64,000 nt of DNA from CAKMZU01 sp965248335 (GCA_965248335.1 CBDFIY010000003.1:930001-994000), one strand, 5' to 3'. Shown: positions 39,379-47,162, counted from the stretch's first letter. The notes: generated from the letters alone by a model not told the origin. Numbers and translations are program-made.

Positions 39379-39981
39379 TTATTTGGAAAACTCTTCGATA
39401 AATGTAAATGGATAACCTGTCATGCATGCACTGATCACAGTATTTTTTTCTAATGTAAAGCTCACATTGTATTCAGGGTAATTTAAGATCTTTCGGGTTC
39501 CGTCCTTGTTAATGCTCATATTGTTAGAATTTCCAAGCTTTTTAATTATTTCTTGTTCAGTAGTATGTTTTTTGAACCCCATAATATGTATGTCGTATTC
39601 ATATTGGCATACATACTTCACTGCTAATTTGTCTTCTGATGGCCCTTCTACTCCTATAGTCGTCGACCCATAAAGCATAGGTCTTTTAAAGCCATTAAGT
39701 ATACTTTCTAGAATGCTTGCTGTGCCGGGCTTACCTTTTGCAAGAGTGACTTCAACTTCTGGCATACCCAAGTATATTCCATTTATATTGGTGATAATAA
39801 TTGCTCTTTCTGTATATTGAAAATATATCCATACACTTAGAGCTATCAATAACCCAATGCCGATGAGTACAGAGAAAACTTTACCTACCGTTTTCCATAC
39901 GCGATACCTTGAAATAAATACGATTGAAGCAAAAACTACTATTACTATAGTCGATAGAAGTATTCCAACTCCGATAGGCAT
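39379..39981 (-). CDS. Membrane-anchored protein with BamE-like periplasmic domain
   Basis: The 200-residue protein has two N-terminal membrane helices (GILLSTIVIVVFASIVFI and VLIGIGLLIALSVWIYF) followed by an extracytoplasmic part. The repeated pattern INGIYLGMPEVEVTLAKGKPG and TTEQEIIKKLGN...YNVSFTL resembles the SmpA/OmlA (BamE-like) fold. Function unknown. It is convergent with the two-gene module and separate from it. Confidence 0.65.
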   Translation of the reverse strand: MPIGVGILLSTIVIVVFASIVFISRYRVWKTVGKVFSVLIGIGLLIALSVWIYFQYTERAIIITNINGIYLGMPEVEVTLAKGKPGTASILESILNGFKRPMLYGSTTIGVEGPSEDKLAVKYVCQYEYDIHIMGFKKHTTEQEIIKKLGNSNNMSINKDGTRKILNYPEYNVSFTLEKNTVISACMTGYPFTFIEEFSK

Positions 39982-40308
39982 GAATTACCTCGCCTAATTG
40001 ATGACCCTCTTGAGCGCAATATTCAAGCTAGGCTGTTTTTTTTAAAGATAGAATCAGCATTTAAATTAGACACTACGTCAACCCTGTTAGTTCATGACTG
40101 AAGTCAAATCCTAGACGGCATGTTCATTTTTCTGGGCATCCCTTGGATAGGTATTTCAAAAATATTAAATAATAGCCGATAAAAACCTCTATTACCCTTC
40201 TCCGTACCTTTTTCCGTACCTTTTTCCGTACCTTTTGTGTAACGACCCCCGTACAAAGCATTCGTAACAATAGCCTCACGTTTTAGCAATAACCCGAAGG
40301 AGTTAAAC
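39982..40308. other. Gene-free stretch with tandem repeats
   Basis: 327 bp without a convincing gene. The only structure is the set of tandem 12-mers at 40201-40236 listed separately, followed by a further GTAC at 40250. Confidence 0.4.
40201..40236 (+). repeat. Three perfect 12-bp tandem repeats
   Basis: TCCGTACCTTTT occurs three times head to tail, about 70-110 bp before a phage-type HTH gene. The period and position suit iterons or an operator array for a DNA-binding protein. A minus-strand frame across it reads KGTEKGTEKGTEKG and is unlikely to be real. Confidence 0.75.
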
Positions 40309-40518
40309 GTGAGTATCAATCATATGAATCAGCGGCATCTTGCCAATCGATGGGGTGTCAGTGAAGCCAGCTTAGAGCGCTGGCGTTCGGAAGGCATCGG
40401 CCCTGTTTTTCTAAAACTTCAAGGGCGAGTCATGTACCGCCTTGAAGATATTGAAGCCTACGAAAACGAATGTCTTCGTAAAAGCACCTCAGAGCGTGCG
40501 GTAGGAGGTGAAGCATGA
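40309..40518 (+). CDS. AlpA/MerR-like small HTH protein
   Basis: The 69-residue protein is essentially one winged helix-turn-helix (NQRHLANRWGVSEASLERWRSEGIGPVFLKLQGRVMYRLEDIEAYE), the HTH_17/AlpA type used by phages and satellites as excisionase or early regulator. It begins with GTG after AAGGAG. It overlaps the next gene by 4 bp (ATGA), starting a four-gene overlapping run. Confidence 0.8.
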   Translation: MSINHMNQRHLANRWGVSEASLERWRSEGIGPVFLKLQGRVMYRLEDIEAYENECLRKSTSERAVGGEA

Positions 40519-40988
40519 GTCTTTCTCTTGAAAAATCTCAAACCTTAACGGTCGGTGAACTGTCGAGCCAATCGGCGTTAGATCTCATGCAGGTACAGGC
40601 AGAAGCTGCTGACTATTTGCGTAATGCCAAGCAACTCAAAGAGTGGATTGATGGCGCTATCGCACTTAGGTATGAGCAAAAAGCCAATGACTTGCGTGCA
40701 CAGTTAGGTAAAGACACCGGCACTGTTAACTTTGATGATGAAGGTGTTCGGGTATCCGCTGAGTTGCCTAAAAAGCCGGTATGGGATCAGAAGCAATTGG
40801 CAGAAATGGCTAATCGTATTCGAGAGGGTGGCGATGATCCAAAAGATTTTATTGATGTCGCTTATAAAATTTCTGAGCGTAAATACACGGCTTGGCCTGC
40901 CTACCTGCAAGCGTCATTCAAACCTGCTCGCACGTTAAAAATCGGTAAACCAACATTTCGCCTACAAATTGTGGAGGTGAACGTATGA
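40515..40988 (+). CDS. Phage-type protein of unknown function
   Basis: The 157-residue protein is helical and acidic at first (QVQAEAADYLRNAKQLKEWIDGAIALRYEQ), with a later DPKDFIDVAYKISERKYTAWPAYLQ. Its length and place, directly before a RecA-like ATPase, resemble small genes of phage recombination clusters. Overlaps both neighbours by 4 bp. No family is firmly recognised. Confidence 0.6.
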   Translation: MSLSLEKSQTLTVGELSSQSALDLMQVQAEAADYLRNAKQLKEWIDGAIALRYEQKANDLRAQLGKDTGTVNFDDEGVRVSAELPKKPVWDQKQLAEMANRIREGGDDPKDFIDVAYKISERKYTAWPAYLQASFKPARTLKIGKPTFRLQIVEVNV

Positions 40989-41857
40989 GCTTTCCTATCA
41001 TCACAGCCGATCAACGATTGGCAGAAAAACGCGGTATCAAAGGGTGCGTATTAGGTGGATCAGGGGAAGGTAAGACAAGCCTGTTGAGAACCCTGACAGC
41101 AGCATCAACACTGTTTTTTGATCTTGAAGCCGGTGATTTAGCCGTTGAAGATTGGACTGGCGACACAATCCGTCCACGCACTTGGCAAGAATGTCGCGAC
41201 ATTGCGGTATTTATTGGTGGCCCTAACCCTGCATTGCGGGATGAGCAACCCTATAGCCAAGCGCATTATGACGCGGTTTGCGCTCAGTTTGGTAGTTCTG
41301 GTGCGCTCGATAAATACGAAACAGTGTTTATTGATTCTATTACGGTGGCGGGCCGACTCTGTCTGCAGTGGTGTAAAGGCCAGCCTCAAGCTTTTAGTGA
41401 GCGAACAGGCAAGCCTGATACAAGAGGTGCTTATGGTTTACATGGGCAGGAAATGATTGGCTGGCTCACTCATCTACAGCACACCCGTGATAAGAACATT
41501 TGGTTTGTGGGCATTCTTGAGGAAAAAGTCGATGACTTTAATCGCAAGATTTTCACGCCACAAATTGATGGCTCAAAAACGGCGCTGGAACTCCCCGGTA
41601 TTGTTGATCAAATCATTACGCTCGCTGAAATCGAGAGTGAAGACGGACAAAAGTATCGCGCTTTTATTAATCACACCTTCAACCCTTATGGCTATCCGGC
41701 TAAAGATCGCAGTGGTCGCCTCGATATGATCGAAGAACCCCACCTTGGTCGATTGATGGAAAAAATAAAGGGCCCAGTGGCTCCTGCTGCTGATCGCCTG
41801 ACCTTTTCTTTCCCTGACCCTATTCAAACTAACGCTACCGAAGAGGGTGCACAATAA
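40985..41857 (+). CDS. Phage RecA-like ATPase (Sak4-type nucleotide-binding protein)
   Basis: The 290-residue protein has Walker A GGSGEGKTSLL (about 19-29), a following TLFFDLEAGDLAVEDW segment and Walker B TVFIDSITVAGRLC. This is the layout of the compact RecA-core ATPases found in phages, often beside an ssDNA-binding protein. It probably acts in phage recombination or annealing. Translation is coupled by ATGA overlap to the gene before, and by one base to the truncated gene after. Confidence 0.8.
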   Translation: MSFPIITADQRLAEKRGIKGCVLGGSGEGKTSLLRTLTAASTLFFDLEAGDLAVEDWTGDTIRPRTWQECRDIAVFIGGPNPALRDEQPYSQAHYDAVCAQFGSSGALDKYETVFIDSITVAGRLCLQWCKGQPQAFSERTGKPDTRGAYGLHGQEMIGWLTHLQHTRDKNIWFVGILEEKVDDFNRKIFTPQIDGSKTALELPGIVDQIITLAEIESEDGQKYRAFINHTFNPYGYPAKDRSGRLDMIEEPHLGRLMEKIKGPVAPAADRLTFSFPDPIQTNATEEGAQ

Positions 41858-42168
41858 TGACAAGCTGGAATGATTTTAACTCTGCCGATGACCAAAACAG
41901 TTTTGGTCCGATCCCTAAAAACACCTTGGTGAAAGTGCGTATGACGCTACGCCCAGGTGGCTATGATGATGCCTCGCAAGGCTGGGCAGGTGGCTATGCC
42001 ACGCAAAGCGAAACCACAGGCTCTGTGTATCTGAGTGCTGAGTTTGTTGAAATCTACCGAGCATTTAATCAGGAATCATTACAAAGCCTAACAGGGCTTT
42101 TTTTATGCATTCCGACATTGCTACCGCAATCTACTTTCTTCCTCTACCCAAGCCGGGTCACCAAGTGA
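41857..42168 (+). pseudogene. Truncated phage gene (5' part only)
   Basis: The first about 65 residues (TSWNDFNSADDQNSFGPIPKN...TGSVYLSAEFVE) read like the usual small gene that follows Sak4-type ATPases. From about 42056 the frame runs into unrelated non-coding sequence with a terminator hairpin and the first leader, so its C-terminus was lost when the cassette array was joined here. Confidence 0.65.
42083..42104 (+). terminator. Rho-independent terminator
   Basis: AAAGCC and GGCTTT pair around TAACAG, followed by TTTT. A near-identical structure (AAAGCTCTAGCAGGGCTTTTT) recurs at 45997-46017, also followed by an ATTGC..GCAAT hairpin. Confidence 0.7.
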
Positions 42169-42245
42169 GATAACGTTTAGTGGTGTGGCGGAGGGGGATC
42201 ACGCCTAGCGAGTTGCCAGATGCGGCTAATCTTGTACATTGGAAT
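42117..42245 (+). promoter_or_regulatory. Cassette leader, copy 1
   Basis: In order: ATTGCTACCGCAAT hairpin (42117-42130), GTTTAGTG (42175-42182), GTGGCGGA (42185-42192), and TACATTGGAAT (42235-42245). It is followed after 27 bp by a start codon behind AAGGG. The same ordered parts recur upstream of other small genes to 47.8 kb. Confidence 0.6.
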
Positions 42246-42271
42246 TATAGAAGAAAACATAAGGGCATAAG

Positions 42272-42487
42272 ATGAAGAAAAGAGATCTAGGTTTTGGGCA
42301 CTTAGGAAACGGGACTACGGTTTATGACAGGCTTCACATGAAGAACGGCGACTATGAAATTGTTGCCCACGTCAGCGTTAATGGCAATGTTAAGTTTCGT
42401 GTCGAACTAAACGCAGAAGATAGGAAGTGTATTACTGATTACGCGGATGCTACTTACCCAGTCGCCACACACAACAGTAAGGGATAA
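42272..42487 (+). CDS. Small orphan protein, cassette 1
   Basis: The 71-residue protein (DLGFGHLGNGTTVYDRLHMK...VNGNVKFRVEL) has an AAGGGC ribosome-binding site 9 bp before its ATG. The N-terminal FGHLGNGTTVYD pattern resembles small phage proteins, but I assign no function. It is followed after 3 bp by the next small gene. Confidence 0.6.
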   Translation: MKKRDLGFGHLGNGTTVYDRLHMKNGDYEIVAHVSVNGNVKFRVELNAEDRKCITDYADATYPVATHNSKG

Positions 42488-42593
42488 TTCATGAACCTAA
42501 GTTTGATAAAAGAGATGGCGAACGAAGCATTCCACAGGATGGTCGCAGAAGGCGAGTTAGTTAGAGCAAAAACTTTATTGAAGTTAGACTTAC

Positions 42594-43878
42594 CAATACT
42601 TCGGACAGTTTTACGCAGCAATAACCCCGAAGTTACTCATGCTGTCATAAACTTGTCTGACTTTTTTATCATTTAAGTCAATTTTTAACTCGTTAAAAAG
42701 TCTCTGCATCATGTGCTGATTGAGTTTTCGCCGCTTCCATGATGCAATAGATATAACGGTTTCACCCTGTGTTCCTTTTGTTTTTCTGTCTTCAATTTTC
42801 ATTAAATTTAGCGCAGTAAAGGATGCATTCAGTTGAAAGTTGATCGCCTCTTCATTGCAAGACTGGCAATCCATCAGACCCGTGTATTGTTTGGCGTCCC
42901 TAAAAACAAACTCAATCTGGAACCTTGCTTTGTAATAGGTAAGCAGTGTCATAGCAGCTAGATTGGTGTCCGTTGAATATAAAAGAGCGCGGCCTTCTTT
43001 ATCGCCTTTTTTAAAAATTAACATGACCACCTTGATATCACGTTTAAGGGAAACTGAGTAAGCAACGGTTGTGTACATATGCGTTTTACCTTCATCAATC
43101 TCTCCTACATACTCAAATCGACAAAGATCAGCTTCTATATCGACTTTGCCATCGAATTTTTTGGGGCGCCCCTTGCCAGAATATTCTCCTTCGTAGAGCC
43201 ATTTTAAACGGGCGTCTATGCGTAGCTTACCAACGATATGAAGACCTGCTTCGGCAACAGGGTTGACATATTTTATCTTCGTATAAAAGCTATCCGTAGA
43301 AATATAACGTATTCCCTTGTCTTTTAATGCTTTAGCCATACCAACAGTCTGCTCTGCATACAAGTCAGTACGAGACTTGCCTTCTTGGTCTATGGTTTGT
43401 TTTGCATCCAGCCCATACGCGGTATTTGATTTGAGATGGACAATGCTAAGCAATGAGACCTCAAGTCCTTTTTCAGCGGAGCCTGAACCACCGCTCCAGA
43501 AGTTCCCTAAACCTGAAGTGCACTTGCCGCTCTTTTTTACGAAACTTGCATCTATAGCTGCAATCCATTCATCTTCTTTCGGTAACTCGCTAAAAATGAG
43601 CTGATTATTAAAAGCTTTAAAGTCGAAGGATACACGATACCATCGACTAAAAGTTTTCTCGCACAAGCTTGAAAAACGACTCATATTGCGAAAATTTGCC
43701 TTGCCACGGAATACCATTAGCGTAATCAATAGCGCCCTAATGAATTTTTTTGTGGTAAGCAAATATCGGACATTGAATCTAAAATCTGTGAAATCAAATT
43801 TTGCATGAACTATTTTCAGTAAAAACATTCATAGACTTAGATCATCTCAAGTGGTTCAAAAAACTGTCCGAAGTATTG
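42594..43878 (-). mobile_element. IS4-superfamily insertion sequence, 1285 bp
   Basis: Terminal inverted repeats CAATACTTCGGACAGTTTT are perfect over 19 bp. A 5-bp duplication CTTAC (42589-42593 and 43879-43883) flanks the element. It interrupts a small orphan gene. Confidence 0.93.
42611..43828 (-). CDS. IS4-superfamily (ISH3-like) DDE transposase
   Basis: The 405-residue protein has AAIDASFVKKSGKCT (first Asp), YISTDSFYTKIKYV (second Asp) and the C-terminal ARFQIEFVFRDAKQYTGLMDCQS (Glu, with the Arg and Lys of a YREK-like signature). The 5-bp target duplication agrees with the ISH3-like part of the IS4 superfamily. The gene is full length with clean ends, so it may be active. Confidence 0.85.
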   Translation of the reverse strand: MFLLKIVHAKFDFTDFRFNVRYLLTTKKFIRALLITLMVFRGKANFRNMSRFSSLCEKTFSRWYRVSFDFKAFNNQLIFSELPKEDEWIAAIDASFVKKSGKCTSGLGNFWSGGSGSAEKGLEVSLLSIVHLKSNTAYGLDAKQTIDQEGKSRTDLYAEQTVGMAKALKDKGIRYISTDSFYTKIKYVNPVAEAGLHIVGKLRIDARLKWLYEGEYSGKGRPKKFDGKVDIEADLCRFEYVGEIDEGKTHMYTTVAYSVSLKRDIKVVMLIFKKGDKEGRALLYSTDTNLAAMTLLTYYKARFQIEFVFRDAKQYTGLMDCQSCNEEAINFQLNASFTALNLMKIEDRKTKGTQGETVISIASWKRRKLNQHMMQRLFNELKIDLNDKKVRQVYDSMSNFGVIAA

Positions 43879-43999
43879 CTTACAGGACGGAGTGAAATCA
43901 GGTAAATCACTTTTTACGCCAGCCGAGCATGAGAAAATGAACGCATTAATAGCCAATAGCCAAGCAGCCAATAGCCAAGCAGCCAATAGCCAATAGCCA

Positions 44000-44018
44000 A
44001 GCAGCCTGACTGGCTGCT
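44000..44018 (+). terminator. Hairpin after the ANSQ-repeat gene
   Basis: AGCAGCC and GGCTGCT pair around TGACT and are followed by GGTTTCATT. This is the phage-style terminator shape, though the T-run is poor. It directly follows the coding tandem repeat. Confidence 0.5.
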
Positions 44019-44075
44019 GGTTTCATTCATCTGGGTCGCGTTGAAGTCTTAATAGGAAGTATAGGAGAGGAAAGA

Positions 44076-44306
44076 GTGAACTCACGTAAAATTTGGAATG
44101 TTCAATTCGTCGCAGGCAACCCGCAATTATTCAGCAAAATAAGGAGCGACCCCAACAATCCCGCTACGCGATCCGTCGCGATAAAAAAAGCTGAAAAATT
44201 AGAAGCCTACGGGTGGCGTGTATGGGTAGAAAGCGCCCAAACTGGCGAGATAATTTTTCAGTCCAAGGCTGAGCGGCACATGAGTGCGACACCACAGCCA
44301 ATCTAG
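44076..44306 (+). CDS. Small orphan protein
   Basis: The 76-residue basic protein (NVQFVAGNPQLFSKIRSD...KAEKLEAYGWRVWVESAQTGEIIFQS) looks like a small alpha/beta domain. The GTG start has AGGAGAGG upstream. No family is assigned. It is followed by an ATTGC..GCAAT hairpin and leader copy 2. Confidence 0.55.
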   Translation: MNSRKIWNVQFVAGNPQLFSKIRSDPNNPATRSVAIKKAEKLEAYGWRVWVESAQTGEIIFQSKAERHMSATPQPI

Positions 44307-44331
44307 GTTTTGGGTATCGCACCCCGGAGGT

Positions 44332-44471
44332 ATTGCTAACGCAATTCCTCTGTACCCATATCGAGTTCCATTTTTAAGTAGCGAAAAATCAATGAGGTTG
44401 AGTGGTGCGTGGCGGAGTGGTAGTGCTTTCTCAGTGATTTGTGCGAGTAGTCTAATGATGTACGTTGATTG
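44332..44471 (+). promoter_or_regulatory. Cassette leader, copy 2
   Basis: ATTGCTAACGCAAT hairpin (44332-44345), GGTTGAGTG (44396-44404), GTGGCGGA (44409-44416), TACGTTGATTG (44461-44471), then AAAGGACGA and ATG 44495. Confidence 0.6.
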
Positions 44472-44494
44472 TATAGACACAAAAGGACGAACAA

Positions 44495-44689
44495 ATGACC
44501 GCACAAATATCAGCATTCGAAGTACTAAGTTGTTTGCATACTGAAATATTATCAGAACTTGCTACAAGCAAGATGCACAAGAGGGAGGCTGTAACGGACA
44601 GAGGTAAGGAGCGGCATACTGGTAAGTGGGCTGGCCTTAGGGTTGCTCTAGACAAGGTTGAACTTCAATTGAGACTATTAGAGGCGTAA
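44495..44689 (+). CDS. Small orphan protein
   Basis: The 64-residue, mainly helical protein (SAFEVLSCLHTEILSELATSK...GLRVALDKVELQLRLLEA) has an AAAGGACG ribosome-binding site. No family is recognised. A second short gene follows after 18 bp. Confidence 0.55.
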   Translation: MTAQISAFEVLSCLHTEILSELATSKMHKREAVTDRGKERHTGKWAGLRVALDKVELQLRLLEA

Positions 44690-44707
44690 GCCTCCAGGAC
44701 AAATAAA

Positions 44708-44875
44708 ATGGACAGTTACCTAATCACCAAAGACGAGCTATTTCAGCAGCAAGCGCCAGCATTCAATTTCGAGCTAAATGCCGACGAATTATTAGAAAAG
44801 GCACTAGCCTCTGGCTACGTGGAGTGCACCGGAAAAGAAGGCCTGTACGCAGTTAACTCAAATTACGGTGGGTAA
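44708..44875 (+). CDS. 55-aa orphan protein
   Basis: ATG 44708 opens a 55-residue frame (MDSYLITKDELFQQQAPAFN...ELLEKALASGYVEC...YAVNSNYGG), ending at TAA 44875. GGACAAAT upstream is a modest ribosome-binding site. It reads like a genuine acidic small protein and sits in tandem behind the 64-residue gene. Confidence 0.5.
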   Translation: MDSYLITKDELFQQQAPAFNFELNADELLEKALASGYVECTGKEGLYAVNSNYGG

Positions 44876-45188
44876 TTCCGATCCGTTAAAAAGATAAAGG
44901 CCTGTTAGCATTCCCGCGACACAGGCCGGTCACAGTAGATTGCCGGCACCGAGTCGCCGTAATCGATCATTAGGCGATATAGAGACCTTATTGCTATCGC
45001 AATAATATACAACTCAGATCCCGGAAGTATCTAGTTTAGCCAGATCTACGTATAGGTTAAGTGTAATAGGGGGGTGGCGGACAGCATTCCCTCTCCGTTG
45101 CACTCTTGCCGACAAAGGATACGTTAAATACAGGAGACGGATCTCTATTAACAACCCACGGATGGGTATCACTTTCAGGATTGGCGAT
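44876..45188. other. Non-coding stretch carrying leader copy 3
   Basis: A stem AAAGGCCTGT..ACAGGCC lies near 44899-44925. The leader parts follow: ATTGCTATCGCAAT (44990-45003), GGTTAAGTG (45055-45063), GTGGCGGA (45074-45081) and TACGTTAAATA (45120-45130). No gene is seen. Confidence 0.5.
44990..45130 (+). promoter_or_regulatory. Cassette leader, copy 3, with bulged hairpin
   Basis: Between GTGGCGGA and TACGTT the sequence folds as GTG-G-CGGA (45074-45081) against TCCG-TTG-CAC (45094-45103). This is the same bulged stem as in copy 4. The next gene starts at 45189. Confidence 0.6.
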
Positions 45189-45440
45189 ATGAGCATAGAA
45201 AAGAAAGCAATCAGAAAAGCATTCAAAGACATTGGTTATAAAGCCAGTTTTATGAACAATCCAATAACAGGATCAAATAGCGTAAGCTTGACCTTTCACG
45301 GGAACGGCATCGAGAAGCCCGAACATTACTCGAACGTCTATTTCCCCTCGTTTCACAAGCTGCATAAGGCCGCTTTTGATTTGCTGCGCACTTTTGAGGG
45401 TGCAGTGCTCGAATGCTCAGAAAGAAAAATACGTATTTAG
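45189..45440 (+). CDS. Small orphan protein
   Basis: I take ATG 45189 (MSIEKKAIRKAFKDIGYK) as start because AGGA lies 8 bp upstream. An in-frame ATG at 45162 is possible but has no ribosome-binding site. The 83-residue protein is basic, with a beta-rich middle (NSVSLTFHGNGIEKPEHY). No family is known. Confidence 0.55.
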   Translation: MSIEKKAIRKAFKDIGYKASFMNNPITGSNSVSLTFHGNGIEKPEHYSNVYFPSFHKLHKAAFDLLRTFEGAVLECSERKIRI

Positions 45441-45544
45441 CAGGTGCTATGCGAAGGGAACGGTTATGGGTGTTCCCGCTCGATTGCAATCAAGCCGATA
45501 CGCGATACGTTATAAATACAACCAACAGAGAAAGGATTTGAAAA

Positions 45545-45814
45545 ATGAAAACAGCGATATCGAGATTTCTTAAAAAAGAGATAACTGTTCTTCCAGGACT
45601 GATTAAAGCATCCGTAGGACGAGCGATTGTTTCCGCCTCACTGCTAGTGACTCTAGTATTATCCGGTCTTTTTCTTGGGGGTGAGGGTATGACAGTGCAA
45701 GAAATACACGCGGTGACTGATGCGAGCACTTTTATAGCGCTTATACTGCTTATTTTCCCCATCGTTGCACCGCACGAATACAGTAAGCAACCCGCCAAAA
45801 TAAGCGAGGAATAA
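45545..45814 (+). CDS. Small membrane protein
   Basis: The 89-residue protein has two hydrophobic helices (AIVSASLLVTLVLSGLFLGG and TFIALILLIFPIVAP) after a basic amphipathic N-terminus, so an N-in hairpin is likely. AGAAAGGA precedes the ATG. A TACGTT box (45506) lies upstream without the full leader. Could be a holin-like or membrane-acting phage protein, but only by size and topology. Confidence 0.55.
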   Translation: MKTAISRFLKKEITVLPGLIKASVGRAIVSASLLVTLVLSGLFLGGEGMTVQEIHAVTDASTFIALILLIFPIVAPHEYSKQPAKISEE

Positions 45815-45818
45815 TGAC

Positions 45819-45983
45819 GTGAGGCATACACAATATGCAGTCTGGTTCACCAATGGAAGCTATGAACCTCAGTGCATTATGGTTAGCGCACTAAAGGAGG
45901 GTGACGCGATAATTCTGGCGAAAGCCGAGCGGATTAAGGACGGACTCGACCATACGCTGCATAAACTTGAGGCCGTAGAATAA
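45819..45983 (+). CDS. 54-aa phage-type protein
   Basis: GTG 45819, just past the previous stop, opens a frame reading YAVWFTNGSYEPQCIMVSAL, then GDAIILAKAERIKDGLDHTL and ending KLEAVE at 45983. The AIILAKAERIK pattern resembles small orphan proteins of prophages. The GTG start and AGCGAGGA upstream are acceptable. A terminator (45997-46017) follows. Confidence 0.5.
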   Translation: MRHTQYAVWFTNGSYEPQCIMVSALKEGDAIILAKAERIKDGLDHTLHKLEAVE

Positions 45984-45996
45984 TAGTAGAAAGGCT

Positions 45997-46017
45997 AAAG
46001 CTCTAGCAGGGCTTTTT
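45997..46017 (+). terminator. Rho-independent terminator before leader copy 4
   Basis: AAAGCTCTAGCAGGGCTTTTT, a short GC stem with a five-T tail. It matches the terminator at 42083 in sequence and in what follows it. Confidence 0.6.
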
Positions 46018-46029
46018 GCAGGGCATGAT

Positions 46030-46168
46030 ATTGCTACCGCAATCTCACCATACTAACCCATTCAATCTCTCTCCCACACACAAAAAGACAAATAGGTTAA
46101 GTGCCGAGTGGCGGAAGATGAGATCACTCTCCGACTTGCACTCGCGCGCACAATTGTTACGTTGGTTA
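46030..46168 (+). promoter_or_regulatory. Cassette leader, copy 4 (best copy)
   Basis: ATTGCTACCGCAAT hairpin (46030-46043), a pyrimidine/adenine tract with ACACAAAAAGACAAATA shared with copy 5, GGTTAAGTG (46095-46103), GTGGCGGA (46108-46115) and TACGTTGGTTA (46158-46168). GAGTG-G-CGGA pairs with TCCG-ACTTG-CACTC as a bulged hairpin. Confidence 0.65.
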
Positions 46169-46189
46169 CACAGCAACAAGGAGTCCCAA

Positions 46190-46729
46190 ATGATGAATAC
46201 TTATAAAATCTATACTACCGTCGAGTTTTCTGGAGAGCTAACAGTAGAAGCTGAAACGCCAGAGCAAGCAGCGGAAGTTGCAAATCGAGATTTTGGCGTT
46301 GTAATTGGCTGCAACAACATTACCTGCTCTAACACGCAAGCGATTAAAAACTGGGATTTCTCACTGCACCCCTCAGCAGTAAACACCAGCGTTACTATAG
46401 ATAATGAAGCTGGGCGTGGCATAGACGACCTTGCGATTAATCCACTCGCAATCAACCCCGAATACAACAAAGCAGTTTGCGTATCCACAGCTCACATCTC
46501 CATACAATCATCCCTTGCTTTAAGCAAGCTGTCCAAAAGCAATGACATGATCCACAGTCGCGAATTCGGATACATAATTAAGCTTTTTGAAGATCTGCCC
46601 GACAACCTTTCCTATCAGGGTGTCGATGATAGCCTTAACACCGTCATAAAAATGGCTCATAAAGCTGGGTTCAGGCTTCTAGAGATAGACGCAGATGCGA
46701 AGATCTATGACGATCTACCCCAGCGCTGA
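46190..46729 (+). CDS. Orphan protein, cassette with leader copy 4
   Basis: The start is ATG 46190, with AAGGAG 8 bp upstream. A longer in-frame opening exists, but it would read through the leader. The 179-residue protein begins NTYKIYTTVEFSGELTVEAETPE, a small beta-strand/helix domain seen in several phage proteins. A less ordered middle (INPLAINPEYNKAVCV) and a helical end (YIIKLFEDLPDN...IKMAHKAGFRLLEID) follow. Function unknown. Confidence 0.65.
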   Translation: MMNTYKIYTTVEFSGELTVEAETPEQAAEVANRDFGVVIGCNNITCSNTQAIKNWDFSLHPSAVNTSVTIDNEAGRGIDDLAINPLAINPEYNKAVCVSTAHISIQSSLALSKLSKSNDMIHSREFGYIIKLFEDLPDNLSYQGVDDSLNTVIKMAHKAGFRLLEIDADAKIYDDLPQR

Positions 46730-46745
46730 CACTGCCAACACAAAA

Positions 46746-46809
46746 CAGGTACGTGGGGGGGAGTGACGCGCAGGCGTTGCGCTCTCGCTCACAAGTGATA
46801 CGTTGGTTA
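46746..46809 (+). promoter_or_regulatory. Degenerate cassette leader
   Basis: GGTACGTGG replaces GGTTAAGTG, GGAGTGACGCG replaces the GTGGCGGA part, and GTTGCGCTCTCGCTCACAAG plus TACGTTGGTTA (46799-46809) match the 3' half of copy 4. The next gene starts at 46845. Confidence 0.45.
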
Positions 46810-46844
46810 TACGAAAAGCAATTAACCCATAAGGATTTTACGTT

Positions 46845-47039
46845 TTGAAAGCAACGACAAATAATGACGTAATAGACGTTAAGCCTCAAAACGAAATTAG
46901 TGTTGCTCAAATTAAAGAAATCAAAGATATTACCGCTTTAGGAGTGCTTCGAGCCAAAAAATTAGCGAAAATCCTGAATGAAAACGGTAGGCTAACCTGG
47001 GCCGATGTTCATAAGCCTATGCGACAGAAAAGGGTTTAG
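46845..47039 (+). CDS. Small helical orphan protein
   Basis: The 64-residue protein opens at TTG 46845, with AAGGAT upstream. The helical part EIKDITALGVLRAKKLAKILNENGRLTWADVH resembles a helix-hairpin-helix-like fold. Function unknown. The gap 47040-47162 holds no convincing gene; a short degenerate frame (VLAKLGISASEVEFGST) is visible. Confidence 0.5.
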   Translation: MKATTNNDVIDVKPQNEISVAQIKEIKDITALGVLRAKKLAKILNENGRLTWADVHKPMRQKRV

Positions 47040-47162
47040 AATGTTGAAATTAGAAAAAGAGCTGGCGTGCTTGCTAAGCTAGGTATATCTGCTAGCGAAG
47101 TCGAATTTGGTAGCACCAGAAACTGACGGGTAAAGATCGCTAGCAACTAAAGCTTTGACGGG

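Larger units (their letters stand above)
42491..43996 (+). pseudogene. Small orphan gene split by an IS4-type element
   Basis: The 5' part (42491-42593, MNLSLIKEMANEAFHRMVAE...) and the 3' part (43884-43996) rejoin exactly when the insertion and one CTTAC duplication are removed. The result is 71 residues: ...LLKLDLQDGVKSGKSLFTPAEH, then a tandem ANSQA repeat encoded by 15-bp units, then TAG at 43994-43996. The family is unknown. The gene was intact before the insertion. Confidence 0.7.

Noticed and set aside
40104..40319. Minus-strand gene with KGTEKGTEKGTEKG
   Set aside because: The repeat-encoded peptide reflects the 12-bp tandem array; it has no start context and lies against the HTH gene.
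43951..43995. CRISPR-like repeats
   Set aside because: The 15-bp units are contiguous with no unique spacers and are in frame inside a small gene.
46095..46170. tRNA-like gene suggested by GTGGCGGAA and GACTTGCACTC
   Set aside because: There is no T-loop consensus, no acceptor pairing and no consistent length across copies.
46016..46189. N-terminal extension of the 46190 gene
   Set aside because: The in-frame extension would translate the conserved leader, while ATG 46190 has a good AAGGAG site.
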